Below are positions 1-6,913 of a stretch of DNA of 47,994 nucleotides, piece by piece. The stretch lies in assembly GCF_000424185.1 (NCBI RefSeq), contig NZ_AUJK01000021.1, positions 1-47,994 of the forward strand, written 5' to 3'. The DNA comes from Prevotella sp. AGR2160 (GTDB taxonomy: Bacteria > Bacteroidota > Bacteroidia > Bacteroidales > Bacteroidaceae). Made by a program: the position numbers and the translations under genes. Position 1 is the first letter of the stretch, and each line of letters opens with the position of its first letter. The notes below the pieces were generated by a model, which did not search any database, had not been told where the DNA came from, and was given only the letters and a program-made list of their open reading frames with translations.

Positions 1-320
1 TTATTGTACACCTGCTTGAACCCTATAAATATTTGATCAAAACCATTACCACTGATAATGGCTCAGAGTTCTTCTGTCATGAGTATATTACCAAGAAACT
101 TGGTGCCAAGGTATACTTCGCTGATCCTCATGCTCCATGGCAAAAGGGACTCATTGAAAACACAAACGGACTCATCAGACAGTATATCCCCAAGGGGACC
201 GATTTTGACAATGTCAGCCAACAAAAAATCAAGGAAATACAACGGCAAATTAACACAAGACCAAGAGCTAAATTGAAATTTCTCTCGCCTGATGAAGCCT
301 TTGTCAAAAATATTTCTTAA
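1..320 (+). CDS. IS30-family transposase, C-terminal part (5' end outside window)
   Basis: The frame is open from the window edge (codons from base 3) to the stop at 318-320, so only the last ~105 residues are present. Two blocks of the DDE catalytic core are visible: TTDNGSEF with the second aspartate, and KGLIENTNGLIRQYIPKGTDF with the catalytic glutamate. This spacing and the ending with NTRPRAKLKFLSPDEAF are typical of IS30 transposases of Bacteroidetes. The internal TTG at 33 is not the true start. The protein would cut and join the ends of its own element. The AT-rich bases after the stop (321-345) are the likely place of the element's right terminal repeat, which I cannot confirm without the other end. 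Whether the upstream part is intact cannot be seen. Confidence 0.9.
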   Translation, partial: IVHLLEPYKYLIKTITTDNGSEFFCHEYITKKLGAKVYFADPHAPWQKGLIENTNGLIRQYIPKGTDFDNVSQQKIKEIQRQINTRPRAKLKFLSPDEAFVKNIS

Positions 321-662
321 ATTTGCACTTGCTAGTTGAATTCACCGTTGAATTATATTTATCTTCATTGTTAAGTAGATTAAATTTTCTAAATAGTCTC
401 TACGCCTTAGTGGTTGCGTTGCCGTTTTTATAATTATTGGTCGCAATATGTCGTCGGGTGGATAGACCCGTAGCATTTCTAAGAGTATAATTGGCTACAA
501 AGTTATAAAAAATTCTTGTAATTACACAAAATAACATAATTTTTTTAGTAAAAAGATGCAAACGATTACACATTTGGCGGTATAATTGCTTATTTTTCCG
601 TAAGCGAAGTTGTCTAAGTTTGCTGTTGACAGTCAAAAAGATAAAGCAGAAAGCATGACGAT

Positions 663-746
663 GTGCAAAAGACATCACATAAGCATGAAAGCCACCGTCA
701 ACAAGATGTACAAGTCGTGTGCAAAGGTCATCACATAAGCATGAAA
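663..746. repeat. 28-bp imperfect direct repeat, two copies
   Basis: Copies at 663-690 and 719-746 agree at 26 of 28 positions and start 56 bp apart; both end in CATCACATAAGCATGAAA. Two copies with no further units and no cas genes do not make a CRISPR array. Confidence 0.7.
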
Positions 747-797
747 AGGAGACATAATAGACCGCCAATGCAACACGCGACACGACCGCCAATGTAG

Positions 798-1010
798 GGG
801 TGGGGTTCCCCACCACGATTTCAACAAGACGAGAGAAAATGGCGCCGTACACTGGAGATCATCAAGAATCTTCTTAACGTGTTGGCAGTAAAACTCTGCA
901 TCAATGTGGCTGATACCATGGAGAATTTGATGGAAGGTACACAGACTGTTGGTGAGCTTGAAGCAATCCTACTTGCTTTGTCACCATTAGATGCTGTAGC
1001 AGACTATTGA
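798..1010 (+). pseudogene. Possible 3' fragment of a decayed gene
   Basis: An open frame without a start codon at its head runs from just after a TAG at 795-797 to TGA at 1008-1010. Its last ~50 residues look protein-like: a segment reading NLLNVLAVKLCINVADTMEN, then a hydrophobic helix-like tail ELEAILLALSPLDAVADY. An internal ATG gives at most ~30 residues. No family is recognised. It may be the C-terminal remnant of a gene broken by insertion of mobile DNA, or chance. Confidence 0.3.
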
Positions 1011-1217
1011 TATAGAGCATTAACTTACGTTTGCAAAATGTTAATGAATTGCTTATCTGTAAATTACAAGATACAATCATTTGAAAAAGCCTATAAAATG
1101 GCAAGTGGGAAACTTTAGTTTAGAATTTCAGGCATAGTCTTCGGCTGAGAACAAAAATCCAAGAGCTTATTCAGTTCTGTTTGGCTAGGGATAAGTTTTT
1201 TACGCCCTCTATGTCAG

Positions 1218-1251
1218 AAAGCCAAGATATTGATGGCAATACCTTGGCTTT
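1218..1251 (-). terminator. Hairpin terminator, probably bidirectional
   Basis: A 15-bp stem with one mismatch (arms 1218-1232 and 1237-1251) around the 4-base loop ATGG. It lies 30 bp past the stop of the HIT gene and ends that minus-strand unit. A-rich and T-rich flanks on both sides would let it work in either direction. Confidence 0.7.
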
Positions 1252-1280
1252 ATTATTTCTAATCCGTTTCCCTTCGAATC

Positions 1281-1676
1281 TTATTCCTTGGAGAAAGCAG
1301 CAAAGATCTTATCGGCGATGGACTTCATCTCATCGTCCGTAAACTTGACATGCTTCTTGAAGTCGACGTCGGCCTCACTGTTCATCGGGATGAGATGGAT
1401 ATGAGCATGGGGGACGTCAAGGCCGAGGACGACCTGTGCGACCTTCTTGCAGGGGAAAGCGGTCTTCAAGGCCTTGGCGACTTTCTTGGCGAAGAGCTCG
1501 AAGGCAGCGAGGTCCTCGTCACTCATGTCGAAGATATAGTCTACTTCCTTGCGAGGGATCACGAGGGTGTGACCCTTGGCAACGGGATTGATATCAAGGA
1601 AGGCATAGAAGTTGTCGTCTTCCGCACACTTGTAGCTGGGGATCTCACCGGCAGCAATCTTACTGAATATATCCAT
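1281..1676 (-). CDS. HIT-family nucleotide hydrolase/transferase
   Basis: A 131-residue protein of the histidine-triad superfamily (HINT/Fhit-like), small soluble enzymes that cleave nucleoside phosphoramidates or dinucleoside polyphosphates. The triad is seen as H90-A-H92-I-H94 followed by LIP. The N-terminus DIFSKIAAGEIPSYK and the IPRKEV block are typical of HIT proteins. I chose the ATG at 1676 because family members begin with MDIF; an upstream TTG would add only two residues. It follows greA on the same strand with a 49-bp gap that contains a palindromic repeat, so the two are probably co-transcribed, and a hairpin terminator follows. Substrate cannot be read from sequence. Confidence 0.93.
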   Translation of the reverse strand: MDIFSKIAAGEIPSYKCAEDDNFYAFLDINPVAKGHTLVIPRKEVDYIFDMSDEDLAAFELFAKKVAKALKTAFPCKKVAQVVLGLDVPHAHIHLIPMNSEADVDFKKHVKFTDDEMKSIADKIFAAFSKE

Positions 1677-1704
1677 AAACAAATCATTAATTGTTCATTT
1701 TGGG

Positions 1705-1728
1705 CGGAACATGATCATCATGTCCCTA
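1705..1728 (-). repeat. Palindromic repeat family A, overlapping the greA stop
   Basis: Copy of the ~24-bp palindrome TAGGGACATGAT...ATCATGTTCCG read on the minus strand. Its leading TAG (1728-1726) is the stop codon of greA. Other copies start at 3903, 5672, 11158, 15160, 18543, 18579, 22072, 28121, 43079, 44727 and 47283. Confidence 0.85.
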
Positions 1729-2196
1729 TGCGCCAACGGAGATCTTGTCGATGCGCAGTTTCATGGTGCCACGCGGAACCTTCACCTCAGCGACATCACC
1801 GACTTTCTTATTGAGCAGCCCCTGGGCGATAGGCGTCTTGATGGAGATCTTACCCTCGCGGAGATTAGCCTCTTTCTCTGAGACGATGGTATACTTCATC
1901 TTCTTCTTCGTAGCCATATTCGTCAGTTCCACGGTAGAGAGGATCTGAACGGCATCAGCGCTGAGCCGACTGGTATCGACGATCTTGGCGTTCATGATCG
2001 TCATCTTCAGGTCATTGATCTTTGCCTCGAGGTGCTGCTGAAACTCCTTCGCAGCATCATACTCAGAATTCTCACTCAGATCACCCTTATCTACAGCCTC
2101 AGCGATGGCAGCGGAGGCCTTCGGGCGCTCTACAGATTCCAAATGTTTCAGTTCAGCCACGAGCTTGTCGTAGCCTTCTTGTGACATGTAAGCCAT
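1726..2196 (-). CDS. greA: Transcription elongation factor GreA
   Basis: 156 residues, the usual length of GreA. The N-terminal half is a coiled-coil hairpin; its tip reads GDLSENSEYDAAKE, carrying the acidic residues (D39, E42) that reach into the RNA polymerase secondary channel and trigger cleavage of backtracked RNA. The C-terminal half is the FKBP-like domain (LLNKKVGDVAEVKVPRG). Start at the ATG giving MAYMSQEGYDKL; a second ATG three codons on is possible. The stop codon is provided by a palindromic repeat. The only good promoter upstream is at 2331-2338, and between it and the gene sits a terminator-like hairpin (2252-2289), which suggests leader attenuation. Confidence 0.96.
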   Translation of the reverse strand: MAYMSQEGYDKLVAELKHLESVERPKASAAIAEAVDKGDLSENSEYDAAKEFQQHLEAKINDLKMTIMNAKIVDTSRLSADAVQILSTVELTNMATKKKMKYTIVSEKEANLREGKISIKTPIAQGLLNKKVGDVAEVKVPRGTMKLRIDKISVGA

Positions 2197-2251
2197 AATG
2201 TTTTCTTTTAATTTATACTATTGTTTAGCTACGCAGACAACAAAAAACTAA

Positions 2252-2289
2252 GGATTCCGGCATCATCTGTCCTGAAGATGCCGGAACCC
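2252..2289 (-). terminator. Terminator-like hairpin in the greA leader (possible attenuator)
   Basis: A GC-rich stem of 13 bp (arms 2252-2264 and 2277-2289, one G-T pair) around a 12-base loop. Read on the minus strand it is followed by TTAGTTTTTTG, a U-tract. It lies ~40 bp downstream of the promoter-like box at 2331 and ~55 bp upstream of the greA start, so it can terminate transcripts from that promoter before greA. It may also serve as the terminator of sdaA, whose stop is at 2432. Confidence 0.7.
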
Positions 2290-2330
2290 TCAAATTCTGT
2301 TCTGCAATATTTTTTTTATTTCTTCGTTTG

Positions 2331-2338
2331 CAAAGATA
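2331..2338 (-). promoter_or_regulatory. Bacteroidetes -7 box, greA promoter
   Basis: Minus strand TATCTTTG followed by CAAA, with a TTGG about 17 bases upstream as -33 element. No other TAnnTTTG match lies between it and greA. Confidence 0.65.
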
Positions 2339-2431
2339 GGACTTTATTTCCAATCCCGCAAATATTTCTCTTTAAATTTTGTTTATGGACCCATTGTCCA
2401 TTATCCATTATCCATTCTCCATTAGCCTTGG

Positions 2432-3631
2432 CTACGTAGCTGCGAGTCCGCCCTCCGAGGTCTCCTTGTAGAGCGACGGGAGATCATGGCCCGTTTGCTG
2501 CATCACCTTCACGACACGGTCGAAGCTCACTTGGTGGCGGCCGTCACCGAGCATGGCATAGAGCTCAGCATCCAGGGCACGTGCGGCAGCGAAGGCATTG
2601 CGCTCGATACACGGGATCTGCACGAGGCCGCAAACGGGATCACAGGTCATACCGAGGTGATGTTCCAGCCCCATCTCCGCGGCATATTCGATCTGCGCCG
2701 GCGTACCCCCGAAAAGCTGACAGGAGGCAGCGGCAGCCATGGCGCAGGCCACGCCGACCTCTCCCTGACAGCCCACCTCTGCGCCGGAGATCGACGCGTT
2801 CGTCTTCACGACATTCCCGAAGAGGGCCGCCGTGGCGAGGGCATGGAGGATCTTCGTTTCATTGAAGTCGAACCGGCTCTGCAGATGATAGAGCACGCCG
2901 GGGATGACGCCGCAAGCGCCACAGGTCGGCGCTGTAACGATCGTACCGCCACTGGCATTCTCCTCACTCACGGCGAGGGCATAGGCGAAGACGAGAGCAC
3001 GGCCTTGCAGCTCCTTCCGGAAACCTTCGGCCTTGACGAAATAGGACGGAGCTTTACGCCGCAGGTTCAGCGGCCCCGGCAGCCGTCCCTCATGGGAGAT
3101 CCCGCGCTTCACGGCATCCTTCATATAGATCCATACCTTATCGAGGAAGTCCCAGATCTCCTTTCCTTCACACTGTTCCACATATTCCCAGTAGTCGCGT
3201 CCCGTCTCCTCACACCATTTCTGGATCTCCGTGAGACTGTGCATCTTGTAGACGTCAGCTTTCTTGAAGAAGTCATCATGGTCTTTCCCCTCCGAGAGGG
3301 CCCCACCGCCGATGCTGTATACCGTCCAGTCGTCTACGGGGTCGTCGTGGTCATCGAAAGCCACGAACTTCATACCGTTGGGATGGAAAGGCAAGAAGAT
3401 CTTCGGGCGCCAGAGGATCTTCGTCAGTGCCACGGGCTGCAGGACATCAAGGATCGCCTGGTCCGTCATGTGTCCTTTTCCCGTTGCTGCCAGGGAGCCA
3501 TAGAGCGTCACCTCAAAGCGTCGTGCGTGGGGATGCCGCTTGGCGAAGATCTGTGCCGCTTTCTGCGGGCCCATCGTATGCGAGGACGACGGTCCACGCC
3601 CGATGCGATAGAGTTCCGTAATCGATTCCAT
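2432..3631 (-). CDS. sdaA: L-serine ammonia-lyase (Fe-S L-serine dehydratase)
   Basis: 399 residues; converts L-serine to pyruvate and ammonia in the cytoplasm. It is a single-chain enzyme: the beta domain comes first ([20 protein letters not shown], a family hallmark) and the alpha domain follows. Cysteines C288, C330 and C341 give exactly the C-X41-C-X10-C spacing of the [4Fe-4S] ligands, and [12 protein letters not shown] is the usual active-site loop. The reading frame extends 48 codons further upstream, across the tRNA region, but the conserved N-terminus and the promoter at 3655-3662 fix the start at 3631. It forms its own unit between tRNA-Val and greA. It probably feeds pyruvate metabolism during amino-acid fermentation. 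Confidence 0.96.
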   Translation of the reverse strand: MESITELYRIGRGPSSSHTMGPQKAAQIFAKRHPHARRFEVTLYGSLAATGKGHMTDQAILDVLQPVALTKILWRPKIFLPFHPNGMKFVAFDDHDDPVDDWTVYSIGGGALSEGKDHDDFFKKADVYKMHSLTEIQKWCEETGRDYWEYVEQCEGKEIWDFLDKVWIYMKDAVKRGISHEGRLPGPLNLRRKAPSYFVKAEGFRKELQGRALVFAYALAVSEENASGGTIVTAPTCGACGVIPGVLYHLQSRFDFNETKILHALATAALFGNVVKTNASISGAEVGCQGEVGVACAMAAAASCQLFGGTPAQIEYAAEMGLEHHLGMTCDPVCGLVQIPCIERNAFAAARALDAELYAMLGDGRHQVSFDRVVKVMQQTGHDLPSLYKETSEGGLAAT

Positions 3632-3654
3632 ATTGATTAATTTTTTTCTCGATG

Positions 3655-3662
3655 CAAAGTTA
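3655..3662 (-). promoter_or_regulatory. -7 box of sdaA
   Basis: Minus strand TAACTTTG followed by CATC, 24 bases upstream of the sdaA ATG. Confidence 0.7.
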
Positions 3663-3733
3663 ATGATTTTTTTTAGAAGAAAGCCATGGGAATAAATAAA
3701 AAATCCAACTGCCCAAAAGACAATTGGATCATG

Positions 3734-3807
3734 TGTCGACACTTGGATTCGGACCAAGGACCCCCACCATGTCAAGGTGATACTCTAACCAACTGAGCTA
3801 TGCCGAC
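3734..3807 (-). tRNA. tRNA-Val (anticodon GAC)
   Basis: A 74-base cloverleaf on the minus strand: acceptor GTCGGCA pairs with TGTCGAC (one G-T pair), D arm GCTCAGTTGGTTAGAGT, anticodon loop TTGACAT with GAC at positions 34-36, T arm with GGTCCGAATCC. The discriminator is A and CCA is not encoded. A -7 box (TACTTTTG) lies 18 bases upstream. Confidence 0.95.
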
Positions 3808-3824
3808 GAATTGGAAAGCGAGTG

Positions 3825-3832
3825 CAAAAGTA
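3825..3832 (-). promoter_or_regulatory. -7 box of tRNA-Val
   Basis: Minus strand TACTTTTG followed by CACTC, immediately upstream of the tRNA. Confidence 0.65.
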
Positions 3833-3902
3833 CAACTTTTACACTGACTCTCCAAATAAAGTCCTATATATTTAACAAATATTACGAAAAATCCCTACAT
3901 TG

Positions 3903-3927
3903 CGGAATATGATGAATCATATCCCTA
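3903..3927 (-). repeat. Palindromic repeat family A
   Basis: Copy with ATAT in place of ACAT in both arms, in the region downstream of hcp, next to a family B copy. Confidence 0.8.
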
Positions 3928-3946
3928 CATATTCCCCATCTTCCTT

Positions 3947-3974
3947 GCGTGGCCGCAACATGGCGGCCACCTAC
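3947..3974. repeat. Palindromic repeat family B
   Basis: GC-rich palindrome GCGTGGCCGC-aacat-GGCGGCCACCTAC. The same unit recurs at 14590, 30813 (inverted) and 47237 (inverted, degenerate). It lies 25 bp past the hcp stop and may act as a 3' hairpin. Confidence 0.85.
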
Positions 3975-3998
3975 AAAGGAATCTGTGAATTATGCTAG

Positions 3999-5645
3999 TT
4001 AGATATATTTCTCGATATCCTCCTCGACGGTAGAGATGGTACCGAGGCCGAAGTTATCCACGAGGACCTTCAGCACACCCTCAGAGACGAAGGCGGGGAG
4101 CGTAGGACCGATATGGATATTCTTCACGCCGAGGCTCAGGAGGGCCAGGAGGACAATGACGGCTTTCTGCTCATACCAGGCGATGTTGAAAAAGATCGGC
4201 AGGTCGTTGATATCATTGGCACCGAAGATCTCCTTCAGTTTCAGGGCCACGACAGCCCAGCTGTAGGAGTCGTTGCACTGACCGGCATCAAGGACACGAG
4301 GGATGCCGTTGATGTCACCGAGGCCGAGTTTGTTGTATTTGTACTTTGCGCAGCCACTGGTGAGGATGACGACATCCTTCGGCAATGCCTTGGCAAAGTC
4401 GGCATAGTAGTTACGGCTCTTCATTCGGCCGTCGCAACCACCCATGACGACGAACTTCTTGATAGCGCCACTCTTCACGGCCTCAACAATCTTGTCGGCG
4501 AGGGCGAAGACCTGTGCGTGGGCGAAGCCGCCGATGATCTCACCATGCTCGATCTCCGTAGGAGCCTGGCAGTGCTTAGCCATCTCGATGACCTCTGAGA
4601 AGTCCTTGTGACCATTCTTCTCCTCGATGTGCTTCCATCCGGGGAATCCCGTGGAGTTCGTCGTGAAGACGCGGTCCTTGTAGGTTGCCTTCGGTGTCGG
4701 CGGCACGATACAGTTGGTTGTGAAGACGATAGGACCGTTGAAAGTCTCAAACTCCTCACGCTGCTTCCACCAGGCGTTACCGTAGTTACCCACCAGATGC
4801 TTGTATTTCTTCAGCTGCGGATAGTAGTGTGCCGACAGCATCTCACCATGGGTATAGACATCGACGCCCGTACCCTCTGTCTGCTTCAGCAGGTCCTCGA
4901 GGTCGTGGAGGTCATGACCACTGATGAGGATACCCGGGCGCTTGCCGACGCCGATGTTCACCTTCGTGATCTCGGGGTTTCCATAGGCGCCCGTGTTGGC
5001 GGCGTCAAGGAGGGCCATCACGTCGACACCATACTTACCTGTCTCGAGGACGGTGGCGAGGAGTGTCTGCTGGTCAGCCTCGGGGTTGGAGATCGTAGCC
5101 AGTGCCTTCATCATGAAGCGGATGATCTCCTCGTTACGCTTACCCAGGCGAGCGGCATGCTCATAGTAGGCAGCCATACCCTTCAGGCCAAGGACGGTGA
5201 GCTCCTTCAGACTGCGCTGGTCGGGATCGGTATTGCGGAGCACGGTCTCACGGTTACCCTCGTCGACATACTCGGCTTTCTCACCACCCCATTTCACCTC
5301 CTGGTAAGCGGGGAGAACGACGTCATGCTCGAAGGCTGTCTTCAGCAACGCCTTCTTCAGCTCGATGCCACGGTCTACCTTACTTAATAAGGCCTGGTCG
5401 TCGAAGTTGGCATTGGTAATGGTGGCGAAGAGAGCGTCGACGATGAAGTCACCGGCTTCCTCGAGGTTATACTCTACATTGTGGTCGTTGAGATAATGAC
5501 CGATGGTACCGACACCACGGACGACACTCAGCAGGAGGTCCATCCAACGGGACGTCTCCGGCAGTTTACCACACACGCCGCGAACGGTACATCCTGTACC
5601 CTTTGCGGTCTCCTGACACTGAAAGCAAAACATCTGATTTTCCAT
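3999..5645 (-). CDS. hcp: Hybrid cluster protein / hydroxylamine reductase
   Basis: 548 residues, the length of class I Hcp. The N-terminal cluster ligands are C7, C10, C19 and C25 (CX2CX8CX5C). Hybrid-cluster signatures follow: [39 protein letters not shown] and [13 protein letters not shown]. Hcp proteins reduce hydroxylamine in vitro and act on nitric oxide and nitrosative stress in vivo. No hcr reductase gene lies beside it. It is a monocistronic minus-strand unit with its own -7 box (5724-5731) and a CRP/FNR-type palindrome upstream (5755-5768), consistent with induction by reactive nitrogen species. Confidence 0.96.
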   Translation of the reverse strand: MENQMFCFQCQETAKGTGCTVRGVCGKLPETSRWMDLLLSVVRGVGTIGHYLNDHNVEYNLEEAGDFIVDALFATITNANFDDQALLSKVDRGIELKKALLKTAFEHDVVLPAYQEVKWGGEKAEYVDEGNRETVLRNTDPDQRSLKELTVLGLKGMAAYYEHAARLGKRNEEIIRFMMKALATISNPEADQQTLLATVLETGKYGVDVMALLDAANTGAYGNPEITKVNIGVGKRPGILISGHDLHDLEDLLKQTEGTGVDVYTHGEMLSAHYYPQLKKYKHLVGNYGNAWWKQREEFETFNGPIVFTTNCIVPPTPKATYKDRVFTTNSTGFPGWKHIEEKNGHKDFSEVIEMAKHCQAPTEIEHGEIIGGFAHAQVFALADKIVEAVKSGAIKKFVVMGGCDGRMKSRNYYADFAKALPKDVVILTSGCAKYKYNKLGLGDINGIPRVLDAGQCNDSYSWAVVALKLKEIFGANDINDLPIFFNIAWYEQKAVIVLLALLSLGVKNIHIGPTLPAFVSEGVLKVLVDNFGLGTISTVEEDIEKYI

Positions 5646-5671
5646 AAAGCTATAATCTTGTTCGTTATTGT

Positions 5672-5693
5672 CGAAACATGATGAATCATGTAC
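5672..5693. repeat. Palindromic repeat family A (degenerate)
   Basis: ACATGATGAATCATGT core retained but the CCCTA end has decayed to ACCG. It lies in the hcp 5' leader. Confidence 0.65.
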
Positions 5694-5723
5694 CGACGTT
5701 CGTTAATAATTCGTTTGACGGTG

Positions 5724-5731
5724 CAAAGTTA
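5724..5731 (-). promoter_or_regulatory. -7 box of hcp
   Basis: Minus strand TAACTTTG followed by CACC, ~80 bases upstream of the hcp start. Confidence 0.7.
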
Positions 5732-5754
5732 CGGCGTATTTCCAGTACGGAATG

Positions 5755-5768
5755 GTCACAATTGTTAC
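5755..5768. promoter_or_regulatory. Candidate CRP/FNR (HcpR-like) operator for hcp
   Basis: Near-perfect palindrome GTAACAATTGTGAC (two 5-bp half sites, GTNAC, around AATT). It lies ~24 bp upstream of the hcp -7 box, about -38 to -51 from the expected start, a usual place for a CRP-family activator. CRP/FNR regulators called HcpR control hcp in Bacteroidales such as Porphyromonas; assignment here is inference. Confidence 0.5.
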
Positions 5769-5819
5769 GTTATGGCGTTAAAGAAAATTAAATCTCTATG
5801 GGATATCATATTTTTGTCT

Positions 5820-5827
5820 TACCTTTG
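5820..5827 (+). promoter_or_regulatory. -7 box of tRNA-Leu
   Basis: TACCTTTG ten bases before the tRNA, with TTTTTG at 5811-5816 upstream. Confidence 0.6.
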
Positions 5828-5837
5828 CAACCGGATT

Positions 5838-5922
5838 GCCGTGATGGTGGAATGGTAGACACGAGGGACTTAAAATCCCTTGGCCAGTAATGGCTGTGCG
5901 GGTTCGAGTCCCGCTCGCGGCA
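5838..5922 (+). tRNA. tRNA-Leu (anticodon UAA)
   Basis: An 85-base class II tRNA. Acceptor GCCGTGA pairs with TCGCGGC (one G-T pair). Anticodon stem AGGGA/TCCCT encloses loop CTTAAAA, giving TAA at positions 34-36. A long variable arm (TGGCCAGTAATGGCTG) and T arm GGTTCGAGTCC follow. Discriminator A; CCA is not encoded. Confidence 0.95.
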
Positions 5923-5943
5923 CAAAATGAAATCTTCATCATC

Positions 5944-6912
5944 ATGAAGCGAAACCAATTCTCACAACTTATTCTCCTTTTCCTCCTGACGGCCGTTTGT
6001 CTCGTCAGTTGCGGACCTGGGAAAGGAAAGTTCAGACTCACCGGTCATCTTCTGCATATCAACCAAGGCCAGCTCCTCGTCTATTCCCCCGACGGCGCCA
6101 TTGAAGGGATGGACACCATCCAGATCCAGGGCGGCCGCTTCGAGTACAACAAGCCCATAGAGGAGGACGGCATCCTTGTCCTCGTCTTCCCGAACTTCTC
6201 CGAGCATCCCGTCTTCGTCACCTCCGGTGCCAGCATCGAAGTAGAAGCTGACGCCTCCCACCTGAAGGAGATGAAGGTCACGGGAACAGATGACAATGAA
6301 CTGATGTCGGCATTCCGGCAACAGACCGCGACAGCATCGCCGCCGGAGATCCGCCGTCTCTCTAAGCAGTTCATCCATGACCATCCCGAGAGCCGTGTCG
6401 GCCTTTGGCTTGTGAGGAAATATTTCATCGCCACGCCACAGCCCGACTACCGTGAGGCTGCTGCCCTACTGGAGGTGATGACTGCCAAACAGGGCAAAGA
6501 TGTCTATCTCTCCCGTCTAAGGCAACAGTTACAGCCGCTGATGGCGACAGCCGTGGGAGCCTCCCTCCCGTCCTTCACGGTGAAGACCCTCGATGGCAGA
6601 ACCGTCTCGTCGGCGACACTAGCAAAGGCTACCCAGGCCGTCATTTACGTATGGTCCTCGTGGAATTTCGACAGTCAGGATCTCCAGCGCAGCCTCCATT
6701 ACCAACAGCGCGGCAACCCTCAGATGGCCGTATTGGGCATCTGTGTCGACGGTGATGTCAGTCAGGCGCGGCAGATTCTGAAGCGGGACACGATTCCCTT
6801 CCCTACGGTCTGTGACGGTCGCATGTTCGAGACTCCCGTCCTCCGTCAGCTCGGTCTCACCACCATCCCTGACAAGATCGTCCTCAGACATGGGAAGATC
6901 GTAAAAGAATAA
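5944..6912 (+). CDS. DUF4369/TlpA-like lipoprotein lacking the CxxC motif
   Basis: 322 residues. The signal peptide ends in a lipobox with C23 (CLVSCGPG), so it is a lipoprotein. Residues ~27-120 resemble the DUF4369 beta domain often found before thioredoxin domains in Bacteroidetes. The C-terminal part (~205-322) has the TlpA/AhpC fold: PSFTVKTLDGRTV, then VIYVWSSWNF and a cis-proline loop TIPDKIVL. Where TlpA enzymes have WCxxC this one reads WSSWNF, so it cannot do thiol-disulfide exchange in the usual way. The frame also runs up into the tRNA; I chose the ATG that begins the signal peptide. It ends one base before prmC and is probably co-transcribed with it. Function unknown. Confidence 0.85.
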   Translation: MKRNQFSQLILLFLLTAVCLVSCGPGKGKFRLTGHLLHINQGQLLVYSPDGAIEGMDTIQIQGGRFEYNKPIEEDGILVLVFPNFSEHPVFVTSGASIEVEADASHLKEMKVTGTDDNELMSAFRQQTATASPPEIRRLSKQFIHDHPESRVGLWLVRKYFIATPQPDYREAAALLEVMTAKQGKDVYLSRLRQQLQPLMATAVGASLPSFTVKTLDGRTVSSATLAKATQAVIYVWSSWNFDSQDLQRSLHYQQRGNPQMAVLGICVDGDVSQARQILKRDTIPFPTVCDGRMFETPVLRQLGLTTIPDKIVLRHGKIVKE

Positions 6913-6913
6913 A

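Larger units (their letters stand above)
321..1217. other. Gene-poor, AT-rich stretch after the IS end
   Basis: About 900 bases without a convincing complete gene. A 150-codon minus-strand frame at 400-852 has no recognisable domain, is rich in Cys/His/Tyr/Arg and covers a local direct repeat, so I treat it as chance. The stretch holds the 28-bp direct repeat (663-746), a GC palindrome near 796-812, a short plus-strand coding-like fragment (798-1010) and a promoter-like TACGTTTG at 1026-1033 with only a 26-codon frame after it. It looks like remains of mobile or horizontally acquired DNA. Confidence 0.5.

Noticed and set aside
321..345. Defined IS30 terminal inverted repeat
   Set aside because: The other end of the element lies outside the window, so the repeat cannot be verified.
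663..746. Possible CRISPR array
   Set aside because: Only two imperfect repeats 56 bp apart and no cas genes in the window.
400..852. 150-codon minus-strand frame
   Set aside because: No signal, domain or family; it covers a local direct repeat and a GC palindrome and shows odd composition. More likely a chance frame in repetitive DNA.
3632..3775. Longer N-terminus for SdaA starting at 3775
   Set aside because: It would be translated across tRNA-Val and the sdaA promoter; the conserved family start is [17 protein letters not shown] at 3631.
5944..6912. Functional thiol-disulfide oxidoreductase
   Set aside because: The CxxC motif is absent (WSSWNF), so a redox activity is not supported.
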